NCBI RefSeq assembly: GCF_019455385.1
Contig: NZ_JACOFR010000020.1
Location: 1 to 64,000, forward strand
Length of the DNA stretch: 64,000 nucleotides
From: Bradyrhizobium sp. BR 10289
GTDB taxonomy: Bacteria; Pseudomonadota; Alphaproteobacteria; Rhizobiales; Xanthobacteraceae
Direction: 5' to 3'
Positions 45,501 to 54,214 of this stretch are shown here, in pieces. The notes under the pieces are model-generated. The model did no database searches, was not told where the DNA came from, and saw nothing but the letters and a program-made list of their open reading frames with translations. How positions within the stretch are numbered: position 1 is the stretch's first letter; each line of letters opens with the position of its first letter. The translations under genes and the position numbers were made by a program.

Positions 45501-45627
45501 AATCGACGTTCGGGACCGAGGCGACGGGCAGGAACTCGTAGGCGACGACACCCAGCAGGAACAGCCCGATCGAGAGCAGCGTGGTCGCGACCGGACGGCG
45601 GATGAACGGCTCCGAGATCGATGCCAT
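42520..45627 (-). CDS. RND efflux permease, second of pair (MdtC-like)
   Basis: The 1035-residue inner-membrane proton/drug antiporter has the N terminus SEPFIRRPVATTLLSIGLF, two large periplasmic loops and 12 helices. The proton-relay pair is in GFVVDDAIVMIEN. Its ATG overlaps the stop of the preceding permease (TGATG), so both are made together. As with MdtB-MdtC, the two probably assemble as a mixed trimer. The upstream in-frame extension to 46050 overlaps the other gene and is not coding. Confidence 0.94.
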   Translation of the reverse strand: MASISEPFIRRPVATTLLSIGLFLLGVVAYEFLPVASVPNVDFPAIFVSASRPGADPSVMAATVASPLERRLGEISGINQITSTSSLGVSNIQLQFDIGRNIDKAARDVQAAINAALVDLPSDLPTLPRFRKANTAGAPVFVLALTSKTLSASAIYDVADTVLAQRISQVPGVGDVTVSGADQPAVRVQLNPVALSNAGIATDDVRTAIINANPLGPVGIFNGERQSETLALNKQMRTAKEFRDIIVKSANGNFVRLSDVADIEDSVRNARSIAWFNKQPAVLIQITKQGDANVIDTVDRVKALIPELKQWIPAGVEISTLVDRTSTIRASVLDMQWTLLATAVLVMVVVFVFLRRVTPTIAAGISVPLALAGTCAGMWVAGFSIDNLSLMALAISVGFVVDDAIVMIENMFRNLEHGMRPMQAALEGARQIGFTVVSISLSLIAAFTPLIFMDGIVGRLLREFSLTLTFAILVSTLVSLTVTPMICAHYIKQTTSGSATLFDRLIEGSLSRIVSFYARSLRNVLEYPLLTLLVFFATIALTVTLYIKVPKGYFPTDDSGFVIGATRASADISFQSMLGLQQRLADIVMQDPAVAGIGSTVGSGGGGPGAATSNRGTMFISLKPPEERDHVSTQVVIDRLRRALFPVPGIRLFMFAAQDVRAGGRQSDSDYQYTLSSTDLDLLQKWAPIVAKRMESVEGITDISSDRDPGGLQLTLSIDRQKASALGVRVQDIDNALNNAFSQRQISIIYTQRNQYMTVLEIDPKFQVDPSNLDRIYVAGSGDAQVPLSAVVRVTRGLAALAVYHSQSFPSTTVSFNLLPDVQLQTATQNIQRAVEELHMPEGIRGSFDGNAGDFARTSGRQPLLILGALVAMYIVLGVLYESLAHPLTIISTLPSAGLGALLALQITNTPLTVIAFVGIILLIGIVKKNGIMMVDFALDAERQRGLSSAEAIFEACQARFRPILMTTMAALFAGIPLVIATGPGTELRRPLGITIIGGLFVSQILTLYTTPVIYLLIDRLRRRSQPRPLAAPAE

Positions 45628-48600
45628 CACTGCATCCCCTCGGTTGCCCCGGCGACCGGCGGGCCGCCTGATGCAGCCGGCGGCAGCGCCTGCTCGAGCC
45701 GGCGGTTGATGCGGTCGAGCGCGAGGTAGATCACCGGCGTGGTGTAGAGCGTCAGGAGCTGGCTCAGCAGCAGGCCGCCGATGATGGAGATGCCAAGCGG
45801 AAAGCGCAGCTCGGCGCCGGTGCCGCTCTCGATCGCCAGCGGCAGCGCGCCGAACAGCGCGGCCAGCGTCGTCATCATGATCGGTCGGAAGCGCAAGAGG
45901 CACGCTTGCACGATCGCTTCGTCCGGCGGCATGCCCTGCCCGCGCTCGGCCTCGAGCGCGAAGTCGATCATCATGATCGCGTTCTTCTTGACGATGCCCA
46001 TCAAGAGGATGATGCCGATCAGGCCGATCACCGAGAGATCCTGCCCGCACAGCAGCAGCGCCAGGATGGCGCCGACACCGGCCGAGGGCAGCGTCGAGAG
46101 GATGGTGATCGGGTGGATGTAGCTCTCATAGAGCACGCCCAGCACGATGTAGATCGTGATCACCGCGGCAAGCAGCAGCCAGGGCTGCCCCGCCAGCGCC
46201 TTGGCGAATTCGGCGGCATCGCCGGCATAGACGCCGACGATGCTGTTGGGCATGCCGATCCGGGTCTCGATCGTCTTCACGGCCTCCACGGCGTCGCCGA
46301 GCGCTGCGCCCGGCGCAAGGTTGAAGCTGAGCGAGATCGCCGGGAACTGGGCCTGGTGCGAGATCGCGAGCGGCGCGGTGGTGCGTTTCAAGGTCGCCAC
46401 GGCCGAAAGCGGCACCTGCGCATTCGGCGCACCCGCGGTCGCACTCGCGGCGCCCGGCAGATAGAGTTTTGACAGCACCGAGGGGTCGCGCTGGTACATC
46501 GGCAGCGCCTCCAGCACCACGCGATACTGGTTGGCCTGGCCGTAGATGGTCGAGACCTGGCGCTGCGCGAACGCATCGTTCAGCGTATCGGTGATGCCCT
46601 GCAGGCTGACGCCGAGCTGGCCGGCCCGGGTCCGGTCGACGTCGAGCTGCGCCCGCAGGCCGCCCTCCTGCGCCTCCGAGGAGACGTCGCGGAACAGGGG
46701 ATCGCGCCGCATCTCCGCGACCAGCTTGCGTGCCCATTCCGACACCAGCACCGCGTCCGTGCCTGTCAGCGTGTACTGGTATTGCGAGCGGCTCGACTGC
46801 GTCGAGATCTGCACGTCTTGCACCGGCTGGAAATAAACGGTCATGCCGGGAATGCCCGCGACCTTGTCCTTGAGCCGGGTCACGACGACCGCGACATCGT
46901 CTCGGCGCTCGCCACGCGGCCTCAAGGTCATCACCAGACGGCCGACATTGGTGGTGGGGTTGACCGAGCCCGCGCCGATCACCGAGACGACGCCGACCAC
47001 ATCTGGATCGGCCTTGATGGCGTCGGCCGCCTCGGCCTGCCGCTTCTGCATCTCTGCGAACGAGACGTCAGGCCCCGCCTCCGTCACCGCCGTGATCGAG
47101 GCGGTGTCCTGGAGCGGCAAGAAGCCTTTTGGCGCGACCACATAGAGCACCAGTGTTGCGGCCAGCGTGGCGAAGGTCACGACCAGCGTGAGGCGCTGGT
47201 GCTGCAAAACCACCAGCAGCGTGCGGTGGTAAAACTCGACCGTGCGGTCGATGAAGCGGCTGATCGCAGCAAGGCCCGGCACCGCCAGTTCCTCATGCGC
47301 ATGCTTGAGCAACCGCGAGCACATCATCGGCGTCAGCGTCAGCGAGACCACCGCCGAGGTCACGACTGCGATCGTCAGCGTCAGCGCGAATTCGCGGAAC
47401 ATGCGGCCGACGAGGCCCGACATGAACAGTAGCGGGATGAAGACCGCGATCAGAGATACCGTCAGCGAGATCACGGTGAAGCCGATTTCGCTGGCGCCCT
47501 TCAGCGAGGCCTCCATCGGCCCGTCGCCATTCTCCATGTGGCGGACGATGTTCTCGATCATGACGATGGCGTCGTCGACGACAAAACCAGTGCCGATGGT
47601 GAGCGCCATCAGCGACAGATTGTCGAGGCTGAAGCCGGCGAAATACATGATGCCGAAGCTGGTGATCAGCGACAGCGGCAGCGCCACGCCCGCGATCAGC
47701 GTCGCCCGCAACGAGCGCAGGAACAGCAGCACCACCAGCGTCACCAGCACGACGCTGAGGATCAGCGTGAACTGCACGTCGCGGACCGAGGCGCGGATGG
47801 TGACGGTGCGGTCGGAGACGATGGTGAGGTTGACGCCGGCCGGAATGGCGCGCTGGACTTTTGGAATTTCGGCGCGGATCTGGCTGACGACGTCGATCAC
47901 GTTGGCGCCGGGCTGGCGCTGGATGTCGATGATGACGGCGGGCGTGCCCTGGTACCAGCCGCCGGTGCGATCGTTCTCGAGGCCGTCGACGATCTGCGCG
48001 ACGTCGCCAATCGTGACCGGCGAGCCGTTACGGTAGGCGATGATGACGGGTCTGTAGGCATCGGCGGCGGCGATCTGGTCGTTGGCGGCGATGATGTAGG
48101 ATTGCTGCGCGCCGTCGAGCGAGCCCTTCGGACCCGAGACGTTGGCATTGGAGATCGCGGTGCGCAGATCTTCCATGGCAATGCCGTAGGAGGCAAGGCG
48201 CGCGAGATCCGCCTGGATGCGCACGGCCGGTTTCAGCCCGCCGAGCACCGAGACCCGTCCGACGCCGGAGATTTGGCTCAGACGTTGCGCCAGCAGCGTA
48301 TCGGCGATGTCGCTCATCGCGCGCAGCGAAATCGTGTCGGAGCGCAGCGCCAGCGTCATGACCGGCGCATCGGCCGGGTTCACCTTGGCGTAGGTTGGCG
48401 GGTAAGGCAGCGTCTTCGGCAGCACGCCGGCGGCAGCATTGATCGCGGCCTGCACGTCCTGTGTCGCGCCGTCGATATCGCGGTTGAGATCGAACTGGAG
48501 CGAGATCTGGCTGACGCCGAACGAGCTCGTCGAGTTCATCGCCGACAGCGACGGGATCTGGCCGAGCTGCCGCTCCAGCGGCGCGGTGATCAGCGAGGCA

Positions 48601-48776
48601 ATTACGTCGGGGCTCGCACCCGGCAGCTGCGTCGTCACCTGCACGGTCGGGAAATCGACCTGCGGCAGCGCGGAGACCGGCAGCGCGAAATAGCCGAGCA
48701 GCCCGCCGATCAGCAGGGCGACGCCGAGCAGCGAGGTCGCGATCGGCCGGCGGATGAAGGGTTCGGAGACACCCAT
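45627..48776 (-). CDS. RND efflux permease, first of pair (MdtB-like)
   Basis: The 1049-residue permease begins MGVSEPFIRRPIATSLLGVA and has the proton-relay pair in GTGFVVDDAIVMIEN. It is paralogous to the next gene along its full length. The C-terminal tail (RINRRLEQALPPAASGGPPV) is Pro/Gly-rich. Downstream of the adaptor gene by 37 bp, it is the third gene of the efflux operon. The substrate is unknown; MdtBC relatives export bile salts, novobiocin and metal-linked siderophores. Confidence 0.94.
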   Translation of the reverse strand: MGVSEPFIRRPIATSLLGVALLIGGLLGYFALPVSALPQVDFPTVQVTTQLPGASPDVIASLITAPLERQLGQIPSLSAMNSTSSFGVSQISLQFDLNRDIDGATQDVQAAINAAAGVLPKTLPYPPTYAKVNPADAPVMTLALRSDTISLRAMSDIADTLLAQRLSQISGVGRVSVLGGLKPAVRIQADLARLASYGIAMEDLRTAISNANVSGPKGSLDGAQQSYIIAANDQIAAADAYRPVIIAYRNGSPVTIGDVAQIVDGLENDRTGGWYQGTPAVIIDIQRQPGANVIDVVSQIRAEIPKVQRAIPAGVNLTIVSDRTVTIRASVRDVQFTLILSVVLVTLVVLLFLRSLRATLIAGVALPLSLITSFGIMYFAGFSLDNLSLMALTIGTGFVVDDAIVMIENIVRHMENGDGPMEASLKGASEIGFTVISLTVSLIAVFIPLLFMSGLVGRMFREFALTLTIAVVTSAVVSLTLTPMMCSRLLKHAHEELAVPGLAAISRFIDRTVEFYHRTLLVVLQHQRLTLVVTFATLAATLVLYVVAPKGFLPLQDTASITAVTEAGPDVSFAEMQKRQAEAADAIKADPDVVGVVSVIGAGSVNPTTNVGRLVMTLRPRGERRDDVAVVVTRLKDKVAGIPGMTVYFQPVQDVQISTQSSRSQYQYTLTGTDAVLVSEWARKLVAEMRRDPLFRDVSSEAQEGGLRAQLDVDRTRAGQLGVSLQGITDTLNDAFAQRQVSTIYGQANQYRVVLEALPMYQRDPSVLSKLYLPGAASATAGAPNAQVPLSAVATLKRTTAPLAISHQAQFPAISLSFNLAPGAALGDAVEAVKTIETRIGMPNSIVGVYAGDAAEFAKALAGQPWLLLAAVITIYIVLGVLYESYIHPITILSTLPSAGVGAILALLLCGQDLSVIGLIGIILLMGIVKKNAIMMIDFALEAERGQGMPPDEAIVQACLLRFRPIMMTTLAALFGALPLAIESGTGAELRFPLGISIIGGLLLSQLLTLYTTPVIYLALDRINRRLEQALPPAASGGPPVAGATEGMQ

Positions 48777-48813
48777 GGGATCTGCCTGCCGCGTTAAGCG
48801 GCTGTTGTCGGGA

Positions 48814-50211
48814 TCATGGCTGCTTGGCTCCAGATCCCGGTTGCTCAGCCCCAGTCCCCGGAGCGGGCGCCGGCCCCGTCTGGCCCTTCTGGTCGCCCTC
48901 GCTGCTGCTCCGCTTGGCGCGGAACTCGCCGTCCTTGCCTTGACCGTCCTTGGCCGGCCCGTCCTTCTTCTGGCCATCCGGCGCGCGCGTGCGCTTGCGC
49001 GGGGCGAGATCGGCTGACGGGGTCTGGTCGTCACGGCCGATGATCACCTTGGAGCCGTCGGACAGATTGGCAAAGCCCGTCGTCACGACCCGGTCGTTCG
49101 CCGACAGGCCACTGGCGATCACGGCATCATGCTCGTTCTGCTGCGTCACCGTCACCGGCTTGGCCGCGACGACATTGTCCGCGCCGATGACATAGCTGAA
49201 GGTGCCGATCGGGCCGCGCTGCACCGCCGAGGTCGGCACCACCAGCGCCTGCGTCAAGGTCTCGACCTTGAGGCGGACATTGACGAACTGGCCGGGCCAG
49301 AGCTGGTAATGGGCGTTCGGGAATTCCGCCTTGAGCTTGAGCGTGCCGGTGGTCTGATCGACCTGGTTGTCGATGCCGGTGAGCTTGCCGGTGTCAATCA
49401 CGGTGACGCCGTCATTGCCGAACACGTCGACCGCGAGCGGCCCCTTCGCCGCGGCGGCGTTGACGCGCATGATCTGCTGCTGCGGCAGGCTGAACCACAC
49501 CGCGATCGGCTGCAATTGCGTGATCACCACGAGGCCCGTCGTATCGGCTGCGTGGATGATGTTGCCCTGGTCGACCTGGCGCAGACCGGCGCGGCCCGAA
49601 ATCGGTGCCACGATCTTGGTGTAGCTCAGCGTTGCCGCCGCATTGTCGATCGCGGCCTGATCGGCCTTCACCAGCGCCTCGGTCTGCGCGACCAGCGCAC
49701 GCTGGGTGTCGGCCTGCTGCTTGGAGCCCGCGTTGGAGGCCGCAAGCTGCTCGTAGCGCGTGAGGTCGATGCGCTGGTTGGCGAGCTGTGCCTGGTCCTG
49801 CGCCTTCTTGGCGACCGCCTGGTCATAGGTCGCCTGATAGAGCGCCGGATCGATCTCGCCGAGCACGTCGCCCTTCTTGACGTCCTGTCCCTCGGTGAAG
49901 TTGACCGCGATCAGCTTGCCGTCGACCTGCGAGCGCACGGTCACGGTGTTGAGCGCGCGGATGGCGCCGACGCCGTCGAGATAGACCGGCACGTCCTGGA
50001 TACGCGGGGTCGCCGCCAGCACAGGCACCGGCAGGTCCGGCCGCTGGTTGCGGTTGTTGGCCTGCGGCTGCTGGTGCATGACGATCCAGCCGACATAGAA
50101 CAGGCCGCCGAGGATCGCGAGCGTGATCAGGGTCATGACGAAGCCGCGGCCGCGCGATCGCTTCACCGTGCCCTCCTTCGCACCTTGCTTGTCATCCGGC
50201 TTAAAGAGCAT
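48814..50211 (-). CDS. RND periplasmic adaptor (MdtA-like membrane fusion protein)
   Basis: The 465-residue adaptor links the permeases to the outer-membrane channel. An N-terminal anchor helix (FVMTLITLAILGGLFYVGWIV) is followed by the lipoyl half-motif VTVRSQVDGKLIAVNFTEGQ, an alpha-hairpin and APISGRAGLRQVDQGNI. After about residue 385 there is a highly charged, Lys/Gly/Asp-rich low-complexity tail (RKRTRAPDGQKKDGPAKDGQ) longer than is usual. It overlaps the end of the outer-membrane gene by 11 bp. Confidence 0.92.
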   Translation of the reverse strand: MLFKPDDKQGAKEGTVKRSRGRGFVMTLITLAILGGLFYVGWIVMHQQPQANNRNQRPDLPVPVLAATPRIQDVPVYLDGVGAIRALNTVTVRSQVDGKLIAVNFTEGQDVKKGDVLGEIDPALYQATYDQAVAKKAQDQAQLANQRIDLTRYEQLAASNAGSKQQADTQRALVAQTEALVKADQAAIDNAAATLSYTKIVAPISGRAGLRQVDQGNIIHAADTTGLVVITQLQPIAVWFSLPQQQIMRVNAAAAKGPLAVDVFGNDGVTVIDTGKLTGIDNQVDQTTGTLKLKAEFPNAHYQLWPGQFVNVRLKVETLTQALVVPTSAVQRGPIGTFSYVIGADNVVAAKPVTVTQQNEHDAVIASGLSANDRVVTTGFANLSDGSKVIIGRDDQTPSADLAPRKRTRAPDGQKKDGPAKDGQGKDGEFRAKRSSSEGDQKGQTGPAPAPGTGAEQPGSGAKQP

Positions 50212-51652
50212 TGACCGGTTTCTCCATCCGCGGCTCCCAGCCGCCGCCGAGCGCCTGATACAGGCTGACGATCGCGAGAAGCCTTGCGAGTTGCGCCTGC
50301 GACAGCGCGTCTTCCGCCGTGAACAGGGTGAGCTGGGTGTTGAGCACGGTCACGATGTCGGCGGTGCCGGCCCGCAATTGCTGCTCGGACAGGTCGAAGG
50401 CGCGCCGCGAGGCGTTGAGGACATCGCGCTGCAATTGCAGCTTGATCGTGGTCTGCTTGATCGAGAACAGCGCGTTGTCGACGTCGGTGAAGGCCTGAAC
50501 GATGGTCTTGCGATAGGTCTGGAGCAGTTCGTCCTGCCGCGCCTTGGCAAATTCGAAATTGCCCAGAATCTTGCCGCCGTCGAAGATCGGCTGCGTCGCG
50601 CTGCCGACGAGCTGGAAGAACGCCGCATGCGGCTGGAACAGCGACACCAGCGCCGAGCTCTGGTAGCCGCCATTGCCGGTGAGCTGGATGGTCGGAAAGA
50701 ACTGCGCGCGGGCATTGCCGACGTTCGCGGTGGCGGAAGCGAGCTGCGCTTCCTGTCGGCGGATGTCCGGCCGCTGTGTCAACAGCTCCGACGGCAGGCC
50801 GGGCGTGACGCGCGGGATCGCGATGTTGTTCAGCGAGCCGCCGGCGAGGCGCACGCTCTCCGGCGGTCGCGACACCAGCACGGCGAGCGCGTTCCGGTTC
50901 TGGTCGAGCGTCTGGCGCAGCGGCGGCACCAGCGCCTTCTGGTTGGCGAGCACGCTCTCCTGCTGGGCGACGTCGAGATCGGTACCGGTGCCGGCCTTGC
51001 GGCGTTCCCGGACCGCATCGAGGATGCGCTGCGCGCTCGCAATGTTACGCTGCGAGGTCCGGATGCGATCCTGCGAGGCCAGGACCTGGAAATAGGCGTT
51101 GGCGACGCCGGCGAGCGTCGTCAAAGCGACGGTATCGCGATCGAAACGGTTGGCATTCGCCGTCTCTTCCGCCGTCTGCAGCGCATCGCGGTTCTGGCCC
51201 CAGAAATCGAGCTGGTAGCTGGCGCTGAGCGAGGCCTGGTAATTGACGACCTCACGTCCGCCATTGGTGAGGCCCGAGGCTGACGAGCCGGATGTGCGCG
51301 AATAGGTCTCCTGCCCCGTGCCGGACAGGCTCGGCAGCAGCGCAGCGCCAGCCTGCCGCGCCTGCGCGTCGGCCTGGACGATGCGCGAGACCGCGGCGGC
51401 GATGTCGAGGTTGACGGTCTGCGCCTCCTCCATCAGCTGCGTCAGCTCCGCCGAGCGGAAGCCGCGCCACCAATCCAGCGACGGCGGCGCATCGCCTTTA
51501 CCGGCATATTTATAGGTCGTGGGAACGTCGAGCGCGGGATCCGGAAGATCCTGCGTCAGCACGCAGGCGCCCGAACCCGTGGCGAGGCACAGCACCGCGA
51601 ACCAGCGCGCCGCCCGGCGCGTCCGGAACGAAACACCAAGAGACCGCCGCAT
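50201..51652 (-). CDS. RND outer-membrane channel (NodT/OprM family)
   Basis: The 483-residue protein begins with a signal sequence and a likely lipidated Cys (RWFAVLCLATGSGACVLTQD), then LDWWRGFRSAELTQLMEEA, the NodT-family N-terminal signature. Two efflux repeats follow, ending ALGGGWEPRMEKPVNAL. It is the first gene of the four-gene operon. The frame is open to 51712, but ATG 51652 (MRRSLGVSFRT) begins the signal peptide and is preferred. Confidence 0.92.
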   Translation of the reverse strand: MRRSLGVSFRTRRAARWFAVLCLATGSGACVLTQDLPDPALDVPTTYKYAGKGDAPPSLDWWRGFRSAELTQLMEEAQTVNLDIAAAVSRIVQADAQARQAGAALLPSLSGTGQETYSRTSGSSASGLTNGGREVVNYQASLSASYQLDFWGQNRDALQTAEETANANRFDRDTVALTTLAGVANAYFQVLASQDRIRTSQRNIASAQRILDAVRERRKAGTGTDLDVAQQESVLANQKALVPPLRQTLDQNRNALAVLVSRPPESVRLAGGSLNNIAIPRVTPGLPSELLTQRPDIRRQEAQLASATANVGNARAQFFPTIQLTGNGGYQSSALVSLFQPHAAFFQLVGSATQPIFDGGKILGNFEFAKARQDELLQTYRKTIVQAFTDVDNALFSIKQTTIKLQLQRDVLNASRRAFDLSEQQLRAGTADIVTVLNTQLTLFTAEDALSQAQLARLLAIVSLYQALGGGWEPRMEKPVNAL

Positions 51653-52105
51653 GGCGATCACCGGAACTTGCTGTGTCACATCCACCCCCCGCCGGGCAGA
51701 TCGAGCCGCCACCGCGCAGCCGGATTAGCCGATTCGCGGGCGGACAGTCGGGGGGCGTTCGGCAACTCGTTCACAGGTGATGCTTTCTGCGGAACCTTGA
51801 GCCTCATACTAGCCGGGCGCGGAACAAGGGGACAGTCCCGCAGGTGCGAAGCGCACAGCCGAGCGTCGTGATGTCGATGTCGCAAAAATGCAAGATATCC
51901 CTGTCTTGCAGTGGCTTTTCGCATCGGCGAAACGTCCGGAAGCACGCGCAAGCTTACCAAGATTTCATGTGATATTAGCGCCACACCGATGCCGGAGCCA
52001 TCGCCGGTCGGCCTCGCGGGCCTTAAACGGCGCACGGCTCCGGCCGAAGGTTCGCAGGGAGAGTTGCACCGGCCACCACCGCTGCGAGGAGGGTTCCGAA
52101 TTTGA

Positions 52106-52165
52106 CACGTCCGGGGGCAGATAGCGATCATCGGGGCTGGCATTGCCGGCAATGCAGCCGCGCGT
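52106..52165 (+). pseudogene. Start-less Rossmann-fold remnant of an FAD oxidoreductase
   Basis: On the plus strand the translation reads IAIIGAGIAGNAAARQ, a dinucleotide-binding GxGxxG motif with no start codon; an in-frame TGA lies at 52103. It matches the N terminus of the FAD oxidoreductase at 54215-55528 (AVIGTGIAGNAAAW) at 11 of 13 positions. At DNA level about 31 of 39 bases agree, including ATTGCCGGCAATGC. It runs into the 3' end of the methyltransferase gene in antisense. The rest of 51653-52199 shows no supported gene. Confidence 0.6.
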
Positions 52166-52199
52166 CAGCCTCTGCGCAGATCAACGCTCCTGCGAGCGT

Positions 52200-53417
52200 C
52201 TAACCTTGGCGCGCAAAGACCAATTGGCGGACGTCGATCTTTCCGGCCGTGAAGCCCGCCTCACAGTAGGACAAATAGTATTCCCATAGTCGTCGGAATT
52301 GGTCGTCGAACCCAAGGGCGATCAGATCGGCCCAAGCCTGGCCGAAATTTGCTCGCCAGATTGCAATCGTCTTCGCGTAATCCTGTCCAAAGACGCGCTC
52401 ATGCCTTATGGGGATTTCGAAGCGTTCCCCCAACGAGCGCAAGACAGCAGCAGAAGGCAGCATGCCCCCTGGGAAGATGTACCGCTGTATGAAGTCTACC
52501 CGACGCCGGTAGCTGTCGAAGAGGTCGTCCTGGACGGTGATCGTCTGGATACCCGCCAGCCCGCCCGGCTTAAGCCTTTGACGCAGCTGATCGAAGTATG
52601 TGGGCCAGAACTGCTCGCCGACGGCTTCGAACATTTCAATGGAGGCAATGCGATCGAATTGGCCCGTTTGGTCCCGATAATCCTTTAGCCGGATCTCGAC
52701 TTTTTCGGCAAGCCCGGCTTCGTGGATCCGTCGGCGGGCGAAGTCGTGCTGCTCCTTGCTGATGGTCAGTGCCAGGATGCGGACATCACGCGTCTTCGCG
52801 GCGAATTCGGCGAATCCTCCCCAACCGCATCCGATCTCGAGCAGGCTTTGGCCGGGCTGCAAATCGATGTCCTTCGCCAGTTGCTCGTATTTATTTCGTT
52901 GCGCGGCGGCGAGGTCCGTCGTCTCGGCCGAGAAAAGAGCCGATGAATACGTCATGCTGGGATCGAGCCACGCAGCGAAGAACTCGTTTCCGAGATCGTA
53001 GTGCTTATGGATGTTTCGCTTCGATCCCTGCCTGGTGTTGCGACGCAGGTGATGAAGTGCCCGCCGGCAGAGGCGGACCAGCATGTTTCCGGCAAAGGCG
53101 CTGCCGACCAGGTCCTCGTTGAGACAGAATACGTACAGAAGCTGGGCGAGATCTGGCGTGGTCCAGTCGCCTCGAAAATAGGCCTCGGCCATGCCGATAT
53201 CGCCGCCGATGACGAGACTCCGCGCGAACTTGTAATTCCTCAGCTCAATCGTGGCCGACGGACCTGAAAGCTGCCCTCGCAACGTGACCATCCTCTGATC
53301 GGGAAGGCGCACATGAAGGATGCCGCATCGAAGTTGTGACGCAAGGCGCAACACGAGCCGGGCGAAGAAGGGGACGCCATCAAATTGAACGGCGTGATGG
53401 GTCGCTGCCAGGTCCAT
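52200..53417 (-). CDS. Cyclopropane-fatty-acid-synthase-family methyltransferase
   Basis: The 405-residue SAM enzyme modifies unsaturated acyl chains of membrane phospholipids. An N-terminal lipid-binding region precedes NIHKHYDLGNEFFAAWLDPSMTYSSALF, quoted by its core HKHYDLGNEFFAAWLD. The SAM motif is LLEIGCGWGGFAEFAA, and later CFA motifs are SIEMFEAVGEQFW and IFPGGMLPS. In R. sphaeroides a CFA-like gene in the RpoE regulon is linked to methylated or furan fatty acids. Which product forms here is inference. It is the third gene of a three-gene operon, 3 bp after the DUF1365 gene. Confidence 0.92.
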   Translation of the reverse strand: MDLAATHHAVQFDGVPFFARLVLRLASQLRCGILHVRLPDQRMVTLRGQLSGPSATIELRNYKFARSLVIGGDIGMAEAYFRGDWTTPDLAQLLYVFCLNEDLVGSAFAGNMLVRLCRRALHHLRRNTRQGSKRNIHKHYDLGNEFFAAWLDPSMTYSSALFSAETTDLAAAQRNKYEQLAKDIDLQPGQSLLEIGCGWGGFAEFAAKTRDVRILALTISKEQHDFARRRIHEAGLAEKVEIRLKDYRDQTGQFDRIASIEMFEAVGEQFWPTYFDQLRQRLKPGGLAGIQTITVQDDLFDSYRRRVDFIQRYIFPGGMLPSAAVLRSLGERFEIPIRHERVFGQDYAKTIAIWRANFGQAWADLIALGFDDQFRRLWEYYLSYCEAGFTAGKIDVRQLVFARQG

Positions 53418-53420
53418 TGT

Positions 53421-54209
53421 TCAGATCTCGCGTTGTTTGAAACGAGGCACGTAAGGAACACCTTTCAGCCAGAGCCGCATCGCTTCCCAGTGAATGGCTG
53501 CGACTACCTTCAAGGTCAGAAAAGGCAGACCAAAGAGCGCCACCAACAAGGAGCGGTTCGTCAGAGCACGGCGTCGCCCGCAAAATGCTGCGGCAAACAT
53601 CGCGCCCTGTGCGCTGCTCTGCAGGATACGCACGCTCACATCCTGTTGCGGTGGACAAACGCTGAAGCGGTAACTCGTTTCCATTTCCATGAAGGGCGAG
53701 ACATAGAACGCCTTTGCATGGCTTTGGCGGATCGTCGAGCTTGCACGGTCCTCTTGCACGGGCAGAATATAGGAATGCATCTCGCCGAAGGTGTTGCGGA
53801 CTTCATAGATCAGCAGTGAAAGATTGCCCGACGCGCCGTAGCAAAAATATATCGAGAGTGGATTGAATACGTAGCCAAGGACCCTGGGATAGCAGAGCAG
53901 GAGGACGCGGCCCATGGAAAGGTCGATGCCGCGTTCCGCTGCGAGGCGCCGGGCGTACTGGCTGAGGCCCGCGATCTTAGCGTCCCCGTGATCGCGCTCG
54001 TGGAAGCTGAAGGGCGCCGCCCGATTGATGCCGAACAGCCACGACTGGCGATCCGCCTGCTTCAGCCGGTCGAGGTCGATCAGCAGGCTCATCACGCGGT
54101 AGGTGAATCTGTGGTGCACGGGGCGCCATCGCGCGTGCATCACTTTGCCCCAATAGAGCGCGGCGGGTGCTGTCGTGTCGTTGGCCCTGATCGGCTTCGT
54201 TCGGAGCAT
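53421..54209 (-). CDS. DUF1365 family protein
   Basis: The 262-residue protein has the family signature LYWGKVMHARWRPVHHRFTY near the N terminus, then PRVLGYVFNPLSIYFCYG and EVRNTFGEMHSY. The biochemical role is not established. Members are nearly always beside an FAD-binding amine-oxidase-like protein and a CFA synthase, as here, suggesting a step in acyl-chain modification. Spacings of 5 and 3 bp to its neighbours imply one transcript. Confidence 0.92.
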   Translation of the reverse strand: MLRTKPIRANDTTAPAALYWGKVMHARWRPVHHRFTYRVMSLLIDLDRLKQADRQSWLFGINRAAPFSFHERDHGDAKIAGLSQYARRLAAERGIDLSMGRVLLLCYPRVLGYVFNPLSIYFCYGASGNLSLLIYEVRNTFGEMHSYILPVQEDRASSTIRQSHAKAFYVSPFMEMETSYRFSVCPPQQDVSVRILQSSAQGAMFAAAFCGRRRALTNRSLLVALFGLPFLTLKVVAAIHWEAMRLWLKGVPYVPRFKQREI

Positions 54210-54214
54210 CGGCG

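Noticed and set aside
45628..46050. Upstream extension of the second RND permease
   Set aside because: It overlaps the first permease in another frame; the shared TGATG junction marks the true start.
51676..52152. 158-codon minus-strand frame between the efflux operon and the methyltransferase
   Set aside because: Arg/Pro-rich composition, no domain, and it overlaps the Rossmann remnant on the other strand.
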